Positions 18,516-25,000 of a DNA stretch of 25,000 nt are shown one piece after another. The position numbers were made by a program, and so were the translations under genes. The first letter of the stretch is position 1. Each line of letters begins with the position of its first letter. The stretch spans positions 229,859 through 254,858 of the forward strand of contig CAUYUJ010015499.1 in NCBI GenBank assembly GCA_963575745.1. The letters are read 5' to 3'. The stretch is from Prorocentrum cordatum (lineage: Eukaryota; Sar; Dinophyceae; Prorocentrales; Prorocentraceae). Under the pieces are notes generated by a model, which made no database searches, was not told the origin of the DNA, and worked only from the letters and a program-made list of their open reading frames with translations.

Positions 18516-18993
18516 ACCGTCACAACCGTCGCAGTTGCCACCATCTCCCCCCCCCCAGCAACCTTCTAGTCACCCGAAGGGTGGTTGTCTAGGTATTTTT
18601 CATATCTTGGGATTGTTTTGAGCCCCTTGAGTTGTGGAGGACGATCAAAGGAGAGGAAGCATGTTGCCAAATAGTGTCCAGATGTCTAAACAATGTTTAA
18701 GCATGTTTCCAACATGTAAACACATGTTTTGAACATCATTTTAAACACATTCTCAATTCAATGATAGGATTGTTAGGGTGTCCATTGTCATGGCATCCGC
18801 AACCCTTGAGCTGGTCCCCCCTCTATCGTTTCCCCTCCGCTCGGAGCTTGAGGGCAACGCACCGCGAGATGAGGTGCTGCTGGCAGCATGCAACTTGGTG
18901 GCAGGCCCCCCTGGTCCAGCCACGAATGCTCGTGTGGCCTCCTCGCAACGACTATCCCGTGATCGTAGAGGGTCGTGCTTATCAGCTCCACTT
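18516..18993. other. Upstream flank of the selenoprotein-like gene
   Basis: 18655-18760 is AT-rich and full of short inverted words (AACATGT, TTTAAAC, CAATGTTTAA) that can fold. The frame of the downstream gene is open back to ATG 18790, but the spliced-leader relict at 18994 argues that the mRNA began after that point. Confidence 0.4.
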
Positions 18994-19015
18994 TCCGTAG
19001 CCGTTTTGGCTCAAT
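18994..19015 (+). other. Degenerate dinoflagellate spliced-leader relict
   Basis: The 22 bases match the conserved dinoflagellate spliced leader at 20 positions: CCGTAGCC, then G instead of A, then TTTTGGCTCAA, then T instead of G. The relict is on the plus strand 44 bases upstream of the ATG at 19060. In dinoflagellates, such relicts mark genes copied back into the genome from trans-spliced mRNA. Confidence 0.75.
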
Positions 19016-19059
19016 CAATTTTCGTGCACAGCTCAGAGCGATCAGAAAAGGCTGCAGGC

Positions 19060-19704
19060 ATGCTTCGCCACGATTCCGAGCGTTCTGATGCGAGCGCTGT
19101 TGTCAAGATTCAGTACTGCGATCACTGACATTTCGACAAGCCCGCGAGATGGCATGCCGAGCTGATTCGGAGCTGGTTCCCTGATGTCGACATCTGGGAG
19201 GTTGCTGACCACGATATCGCACATAATCTTGGCATTTTCGACATCACGGTCAACGGCGTGCTTGTGCACTCGAGAAGGTGCGACACGCGGACGTACGGCG
19301 TGCCCGGCCACCTCTGGCTGCGCGACGAGCCTCGTCGGCAGCAGGCGGTGTGGTACGCCATCGACAGCGCACGAGCAACTAAGGACGCCCAGAGGCCCCA
19401 GGGGTGCATGGCGTGCCATCCTCACGTGGTCGTCCGAAGCTCCAGCTATGGTGCAGAGTATGCGGCCCGCGCTGCAGAGCTAATCGAGTCGTGGTTCCAG
19501 CATCACGGGCTTGGGGTTGAGGCTGTCGTCGACGACGGCAGCGAGTGGAATTTCGAGATCCTGGTGGACGGAGTTCTGCTGCATTCCAGAAGCACCCAGC
19601 GGCATGGGTTCTTCCATGACGAGTGGTGCCAGCAGAGCCTCCTGTGGAGAGCCATTTCGGACCACCTGCCCGATGTCACACCGTCGACGGTGATGGGCGC
19701 GTAG
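19060..19704 (+). CDS. Two-domain SelW-like (Rdx family) selenoprotein with in-frame TGA
   Basis: ATG 19060 to TAG 19702, 214 residues with TGA at codon 23. Domain 1: beta strand plus redox loop VVKIQYC20-D-H-U23, then a helix ending SWFPD, then FDITVNGVLVHSR (about 60-72). This is the SelW/Rdx pattern YC-x-x-U ... F-x-V-x-G-x-L-x-HS, and the TGA falls exactly where that family has selenocysteine. Domain 2 repeats the plan (AAELIESWF; FEILVDGVLLHSR at about 165-177; QQSLLWRAISDHLP), but the C-x-x-U site is R-S-S-S (126-129). A C116-M-A-C119 pair lies just before it. Rdx proteins are small thioredoxin-fold oxidoreductases. The gene is intronless and follows a spliced-leader relict, so it is probably a retrocopy. 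No SECIS was found by eye. Alternatives: TGA replacing a Cys codon in a decaying copy, or an upstream ATG at 18790. Confidence 0.75.
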
Positions 19705-20222
19705 ACGCACACGTGGGTGCTGTCTCCCCGTCTCTCCTCGGCTGCTTGTTTCGGAAGCTGGGCGAGGGCTGATAAAACCGTGGCTGCTTAAACGGCCCTC
19801 CCGGAAGGAAAAAACAACTTCCCGGAATGAGGCGCGGCACGCGAAACAGTCAACGGGCGTCTTCCCGGAAGGACGAAGACAATCTCCCAGAGGTCGATCT
19901 TAGCAGCCACGGATCTAGCAGCCCTCGCCCGGCTTCCGATTGTTGCTTCGGCTCATTTTCCTGGCCAGCCCCCTCGGCTTCTGCTCGGGCTGCCGCTCGC
20001 TTGCCCCTCGCGCTCGGCAGCGCGCTGCGCTCTTGCCCGGCCTGCCGGCAGGCGCTCTTCGTGACGCGCTCCTCGTGCCGCCCGCCGCGGCGTAGGGGGG
20101 CGGCGAGCGGTGCGCAGCAGCGCCGAGAGGGCCCCGCCCCGGCCCTGGCAGCCCGCGAGGCCATGCCTGGCGCAGCGGGTATTCACTCGCGCGGCCGCGC
20201 GCGTCCGCCAGCCCGCAGGGAC
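19705..20222. other. 3' flank of the selenoprotein-like gene
   Basis: A short hairpin lies at 19797-19824 (CCCGGAAG ... CTTCCCGG with an A-rich loop, one mismatch), and CTTCCCGGAAGG-type words recur at 19861. None has the full quartet, spacing and apical adenines expected of a eukaryotic SECIS. The remainder is GC-rich without a clear gene. Confidence 0.4.
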
Positions 20223-20748
20223 GAGAGGAGGAGGAGGGAGGAGGGAGGAGGAGGGGAGGAGGGAGGAGGAGGAGGGAGGAGGAGGGAGGAGGGAGGAGGA
20301 GGAGGGAGGGAGGAGGGGAGGAGGGAGGAGGGAGGAGGGAGGAGGGAGGAGGGAGGATGGGAGGGAGGAGGGAGGAGGGAGGAGGAGGAGGAGGAGGGAG
20401 GAGGGAGGAGGGAGGAGGGAGGAGGGGAGGAGGGAGGAGGAGGAGGAGGAGGAGGAGAGGAGGGAGGAGGAGGAGAGGAGGAGGAGGAGGAGGAGGAGGA
20501 GGAGGAGGGAGGAGGGAGGAGGAGGAGGGGAGGAGGGAGGAGGGAGGAGGGAGGAGGGGGAGGAGGAGGAGGAGGAGGGAGGAGGAGGAGGGAGGAGGAG
20601 GAGGAGGAGGAGGAGGAGGAGGAGGAGGAGGAGGAGGAGGAGGAGGAGGAGGAGGAGGAGGAGGAGGAGGAGGAGGAGGGGAAGGGGGAGGGAGGAGGAG
20701 GAGGAGGAGGAGGAGGAGGAGGAGGGAGGAGGAGGAGGAGGAGGAGGG
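20223..20748 (+). repeat. 526-nt purine tract of GGA/GGGA units
   Basis: Every base is A or G except a single T at about 20358. GGAGGA units alternate with GGGAGGA. Such mirror-type purine tracts can form triplex or G-quadruplex structures. All Glu/Gly/Arg and Pro/Ser/Leu frames here are artefacts. Confidence 0.95.
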
Positions 20749-21749
20749 CCAGGGATTGGGCCGGCTACGCGTGAGTGCGACCTTTCGCCGTAGCGACGTT
20801 CCTGGGCGCGGGCCCACAGGGGTCCCCCCAGCACGGGCCTGCGCGCTTGGGGTTTGGCCTCCCCTCGGCACGCTCAGGCCGCGCACGGAAGGTCACTCTT
20901 GCCTAGGGTCACTCTTGCGTGTAATCAGCCGATTGGGGGGCGCTGCGGAGGGTCCCGCCAGAGAGTCCATCAGTGGCCTGCTTTTGCACGGGCTTTCCAG
21001 CGGCCCTGCCCTGGGCCCCGACCGCGCCGCTTGCGATCGCCAGCGCCGCGGCAGACACGTTGTGGTTCGGCGCGGGCGGCCTACGAGGCAGGGTCTTGGA
21101 GCAGCAGGCGGGCACATGTTGGACTCGGCGTGAGGCGTTCGAGAAAGGTCTTCGCCTTCGAGGATCGAGGGGGTTGCCATTTCTTCCTCGGCGGAAGGCG
21201 ACGGAAAGCCGGCGAAGGCGGCTGAGGTAAAACGAAACGGCCTCCGCCAGCGGAAGCTGGCGGAAGCCGTGCGCGTGACCGTGGGGCCGAGGTTTTTCCT
21301 GTACCGCCGCGCCGTGCCCTTGTCGGGCCCCGCTCTCGAGATGAGTAGCTCTATCGGGCGCCGCAAGCCGGTAGATTTTTCATCGGCCCCACACGACGCG
21401 TCCCCGCGAAGGAGATCGGGCGCAGTGACTTGAACCAAACAGGAAGTACACAGCGGCCTCCCAGGCGATGGCAAGGTTGTCTGGTTCAGCGTTTCCAGAG
21501 CCCGCCACATGTTGGACTCGACGTGTCGAGGGGTCCGTGGGGTCCCTGGAAGCGACACAGGACAAGCAAGGGCCCAGACACAGCACCAGCCTCCGCACTG
21601 AGCGGCGGCGGCGGGCATCTCCGCCTCGCCGCCTGCGCGGCTGTAAAGGATTGTCGTGGGGCGGCGCAACCCAGGATGGTGACAGAGAACGTCTGTCATC
21701 ATGGTCCTCACCCTCTTTCATACCATAGTTCCCGACCTCCATTTCTTCA
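20749..21749. other. No gene seen; direct repeat and perfect hairpin
   Basis: CACATGTTGGACTCGRCGTG occurs at about 21113 and 21505. A perfect 9-bp hairpin TCCGCCAGC/GCTGGCGGA with a GGAA loop lies at 21243-21264. A minus-strand frame stays open across most of the region, but its translation repeats the same words (ESNM, GLRRP...SRAG), so it reflects diverged internal repetition rather than a recognisable protein. Confidence 0.4.
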
Positions 21750-21828
21750 TCATGACCGTCATCATCATCATCACCACCACCATCACCATCACCATCACCA
21801 TCACCATCACCAACACCATCATCAGCAG

Positions 21829-21883
<55 letters not shown>

Positions 21884-22078
21884 GTGGCCATCATCACCAC
21901 TATCTCCGTTATCACTAGTATCATCATCATGAACACCAGCATTGTTATCATCATCGTCATCATGAACATCGTCGTCATCATCATACTCAATTTGAACATG
22001 ATCAGTATCATCATCATGATCATCATCATCACCATCATCGGCATTAGCATTACCATTACCACTACCATCATAATGATT

Positions 22079-22126
<48 letters not shown>

Positions 22127-22314
22127 GTCATCGCAGTCATCATCACCATCCACCGACATCACCATCATCATCATCACCTCATCATCACCACCATCATCAT
22201 CATCACCACCCGCATACTTCCCCTCTGTTTCGCGCCCACCATCATCATCATCGTCATCATCAGCATCATCACCATCATCACCAGCAGCATCATGATCATC
22301 ATTAGCATCATCAG

Positions 22315-22361
<47 letters not shown>

Positions 22362-22372
22362 CCATCACCACC
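21750..22372 (+). repeat. CAT/CAC trinucleotide array, ~620 bp
   Basis: CAT units with CAC, CGT and AACAC interruptions run almost without break. The polyHis, polyIle and polyAsp frames are artefacts. Similar, shorter GAT arrays (the opposite strand) occur at 11889-12146. Confidence 0.95.
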
Positions 22373-22837
22373 CTGCTCCGTTCTCTCCACCCCTGCTCTG
22401 CGGTCCCTCTCTCAATCTTCGTTTCCTCGTTTTGGTCGCCTCGTTCTCTCGCGCTCTCTCTCCGAGCCCCCGCTCCGGTCTCCTCCGCCCTGGCTCCGCG
22501 GCCCGCCCCCCCCCTCCCCAGCGTCGTTGTCCCGCTTCCTCCGCCCCCGGCTCTCCATCTCCTCCACCCCTCTCTCTCTCGCACTCTCCACCTCGGCTCC
22601 CACCCAAGCCTCGTCTTCTGGATCTCACCGCCCGTGCTGCGGGTTCTCCACCCCTGGCCCGCCGGTGCCGTTCTTCGGCTTCTCTGCCCCTCCGGTTTCT
22701 CTGCCCATCGGTCGTTGAAAGTAGGAGGTATTTGTGGATTCCCAGATTCCAATCTACTTTCAGCTCCTTCCTACTTCAAGAGTCGAGTGGTTCTCCCTCT
22801 TTGGATCTTCCGCAATCCACTCACCCTTTCTTGCATC

Positions 22838-24103
22838 ATGGGGAAAGGGATTTCCATTCGTCACGGGCGATGCGTTGCTTACGTATCCAATCCACGTGAA
22901 GCTGCTGACATCATGCACTTCTTGTGTGGTGGCGAGGCTGAGCACAACCTCCAGCAGCACATCAGCGAGTTCAGTTGCCTCATGAAGGAGGCCGCTACCC
23001 CTCTAGGTCTCTCCAAGAAGGCATCTTCAGAGGGTATTCGCAAAGGCTTGGTCTTGAGGGGAGAGGATGAACTCTCAAATGACTTCGTTCTTTGGAGGGA
23101 TGAGCGCCGTGCAGCTGCCCATCCACCAGGACAGCTACGGGCACAAGTCCTGGACGCCCTGGCCAAGCCCGTAATCCAGCCTCCTGATGGTGTTCCTGGC
23201 AAGCCTCCTCGCCATCGCTGTGAGGAGCCAGCCGCAATGGTCAAAGAGCCGAAGGCCACACCCGAGCCGAAGGTGCAAGACTCCCTGGAGGAGAAGCGCG
23301 TGACGGCGGTGCGGTATAAGATGAAGGTTCTGGAGTCCAGGTGCCAGGAGCTGGAGGTCTCCCTCGCGGCGGAGGCGGTGGCGCGGGATGGGGCCGAGAG
23401 CCGCGCCCTGGCGCTCGAGGCCTCCCTCACCGTGGAGACCGAGGCGCGCGCAGAGGCCGAGGGCCGCGCCCAAGCGCTTCAGGCCTCCCTGGCCGACACG
23501 GCGTTGGCCCTCGCGGAGGCGGAGGCTGTGTGAGATGGCCTGGCCCTCGACACCATGGAGGCCAGGGCCGCAGCTTGGAAGACGCAGGCCTTGGTGAGCC
23601 AGCCGGTGCTCGCCATGGAGGTCGGCGTGCAGACTGGCCAGCCGATGGGCGAGCTGGTGGGCTGCTCCCTCAGCTCATCGCTTGCGGACACCTGCGTGTC
23701 GGCGGGCGCGCTGAGGGCGCTGGAGTTCACTGTTGCCGCCAAGCAGGATGAGGTGAAGGACGTGCTGCAGACCGACGCGTCCAAGGAGTACCTCAATGTC
23801 TTCAGGTCTACGGAGGTGGACTGCATCTTCAATCAAGGCGCTGGTCGTGGTGTGGTGGCAGGCTCTCCATTCGTGGTGGCCACCTCCTTCGTGCCGCTGA
23901 GCGCCCACGACCTCGGCAAGAGCAGCCTGCAGCGTGCGGTCGTCGGCCAGCACGGCGTGGTCGACACCGTCTTTGAAGGTCATGGCGACCTCATGGATGG
24001 CATGCTGCTGATCAACTGGGTGAAGCCCCCGCGCGGGAAGAGCGGGCTGCGAGGCCCAGCGATTGTGCCCACGGACGCGAGGCAATGCCTCGACTTCGGG
24101 TGA
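22838..24103 (+). CDS. Unrecognised coiled-coil protein gene with one in-frame TGA
   Basis: The frame runs from ATG 22838 (codon 1) through TGA 23531 (codon 232) to TGA 24101. Residues 1-110 are globular-looking (MGKGISIRHGRCVAYVSN..., FLCGGEAEHNLQQHISEF). About 148-245 is a coiled coil built of ~21-residue Ala/Glu repeats (ALEASL..ETEARAEAEGRAQ). About 250-420 is a second globular part (LEFTVAAKQDEVKDVLQTDASKEYLNVFRS..., GVVDTVFEGHGDLMDGMLLINWVKPPRG). The TGA sits inside the coiled coil with the heptad-like pattern continuing after it; the equivalent place in an earlier repeat is Arg, so CGA to TGA mutation is the simplest view. Otherwise it would be readthrough. The final TGA overlaps GTGAGT (24100), a canonical donor, so the protein may continue after an intron. 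No family identified. Confidence 0.55.
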
Positions 24104-24323
24104 GTGCTGCATGAGGCCGAGAGTGCCCATTTGATATACGATCAGGCTTGCTGATTGTAGTCCAGACTGTGTGTGCAGATCTATTATTTCTGTACGCTCA
24201 CAGGCTTCCAATCTTCATTCACCTATCCTGTGTTGATTGGTGACCTGGCTGTTTGTGCGGACATTTTCATACAATTTCTGATTGAAGTTGACTGTGTTTT
24301 TTCCTGTGTGCATGCTAATACAG
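24100..24323 (+). other. Possible intron following the coiled-coil exon
   Basis: GG|GTGAGT at 24098-24105 is an excellent donor. TTTTTTCCTGTGTGCATGCTAATACAG ends at 24323 with a pyrimidine tract and a branch-like CTAAT (in pieces: TTTTTTCCTGTG then GCTAATACAG). The interval is AT-richer than its flanks. Joining there gives an immediate stop, so a later acceptor (CCAG at 24346) may be used instead. Confidence 0.35.
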
Positions 24324-25000
24324 CTGATCAATAATAAGTTTCCAGCCAGTGTTGGTCGGTGGCTCAGCGAAGCTGCCGAGACACTCAGGCGCCGCCGCCT
24401 GCTCGTGCCGTGCTGGGCTCGGCTCGAAATTCTGTGTGTGGCCTGCCTCGGCCCGTGGGTGCCCTGGCTGCTGTCGGTCCCGCTCCTTGGGTCCTCTGGT
24501 CTGTCGGGCCGTCCCCGCGGGGGTGGGATGTGCACCCTCCGCGACCCTTCGGGGTGGTGGACGTGGCACGCTCCTGTCGGTGCCCTTCTTGGGTCTCGTC
24601 GCCACGGCTGGTCCCTGGGAGTGCCGACGCTTCCGTTCGGCCTTGCGCCGCAATGTAGCTGTGCAGGGTGTATCGTGCGCTGTACCCTCGGGAGGTGCTG
24701 ACACCAGGCCGTGGAACCGCCGTGCTGGCTGCTCTATTCTTGCGGAAGGGATTTCTCATTCTTCCCTCCTGCTGTCCCCATTCTTATGGCCGCAGCTATC
24801 GACTCGACTGCTGCTGCGCCACTCGCTCGCTCGCTCTTCGGGAGGCGGGCGGAGACCCAATCTTTTCCCAACGCCTTCCTACTTCATGTTTCTACCTACT
24901 TCTTCCGACCGATGGGTACTCCCTGCTCCGCGCCTCCCCGCTCCAGCTTCGCTTCCTCCGTGTTCGCCGCCCGTGTTTCGTTTTTCTCTGCCCCTCTTCC
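24324..25000. other. No further gene seen
   Basis: GC-rich sequence with open frames on both strands but no domain. It contains the right inverted repeat at 24892-24916. The last ~80 bases are C/T-rich. Confidence 0.35.

Larger units (their letters stand above)
22703..24917. mobile_element. Segment bounded by inverted repeats of the 867-1033 family
   Basis: The left end (22704, CCCATCGGTCG then TTGAAAGTAGG) and the right end (24892-24916) are inverted copies. Both carry CCCA, whereas both ends of the 867-1033 element carry CCCG, so each pair of ends matches itself best, as expected for one element. The segment carries the coiled-coil gene. Whether that gene belongs to the element or is cargo is unknown. 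Confidence 0.45.

Noticed and set aside
18246-18569. Glu-Ile-Asp/Arg repeat frame
   Set aside because: Generated by the 12-bp minisatellite; no start context or flanking domain.
19684-19830. Candidate SECIS (TGA-containing words at 19688, 19767 and 19825)
   Set aside because: None combines a TGA/GA quartet, an 11-13 bp stem and apical AA at the right spacing by hand-folding, so no SECIS is claimed.
19827-20886. Long Glu/Gly/Arg and Pro/Ser/Leu frames on both strands
   Set aside because: All lie in the GGA purine tract and are open because the repeat has no stop codons.
21380-22390. Asp-rich minus-strand frame and His/Ile-rich plus-strand frames
   Set aside because: Translation of the CAT array. 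Only the part of the plus frame after ATG 22838 is protein-like.
24282-24701. 139-codon frame near the right end
   Set aside because: Trp/Leu/Arg-rich translation of GC-rich DNA overlapping other open frames; no domain, and it starts inside a likely intron.

Overview
The window looks like nuclear DNA of a dinoflagellate. Four things point there: a degenerate copy of the dinoflagellate trans-spliced leader (18994-19015) just upstream of an intronless gene; a small thiol-redox gene that appears to read TGA as selenocysteine; a high-GC, low-gene-density layout full of di- to hexanucleotide arrays, minisatellites and foldback elements; and genes that seem to use non-GT or AG|G splice junctions. 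No rRNA, tRNA, CRISPR or bacterial operon structure is visible. The species cannot be named from this sequence.

Layout. 1-1358 holds stem-loop repeats and a short inverted-repeat element (867-1033). 1359-2580 is a gene for a membrane-anchored Pro/Thr/Ala-rich repeat protein, split by a hairpin-forming insert that can be read as a GC-AG intron, with a second foldback at its 3' end. 3034-6640 is mostly repeats: ~55-bp degenerate tandem units, a cruciform-prone family near 4441-4545 and 6378-6440, and a pentanucleotide array. 6650-7145 may be a decayed minus-strand coding region. Three consecutive foldbacks (7152-7809) precede a long exon of a secreted-type alpha/beta hydrolase (8009-9337). A ~102-bp tandem array fills 9701-11070, followed by trinucleotide arrays and nested duplications to about 12950.

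13000-18990 is repeat-dominated: microsatellites, a possible terminal exon (14830-15036), two copies of a ~240-bp terminal-inverted-repeat element (15841-16084 and 17503-17742), and between them a ~790-bp near-perfect palindrome. 19060-19704 encodes a two-domain SelW-like (Rdx family) protein whose first domain has a C-x-x-U motif and whose second has lost it. A 526-nt purine tract (20223-20748) and a ~620-bp CAT array (21750-22372) follow. 22838-24103 encodes an unrecognised coiled-coil protein with one in-frame TGA. It lies between inverted repeats (22703 and 24917) of the same family as the small element at 867-1033.

The genes do not form a pathway. The shared themes are retroposition (leader relict, intronless gene) and foldback or inverted-repeat elements that sit between, beside and inside genes.
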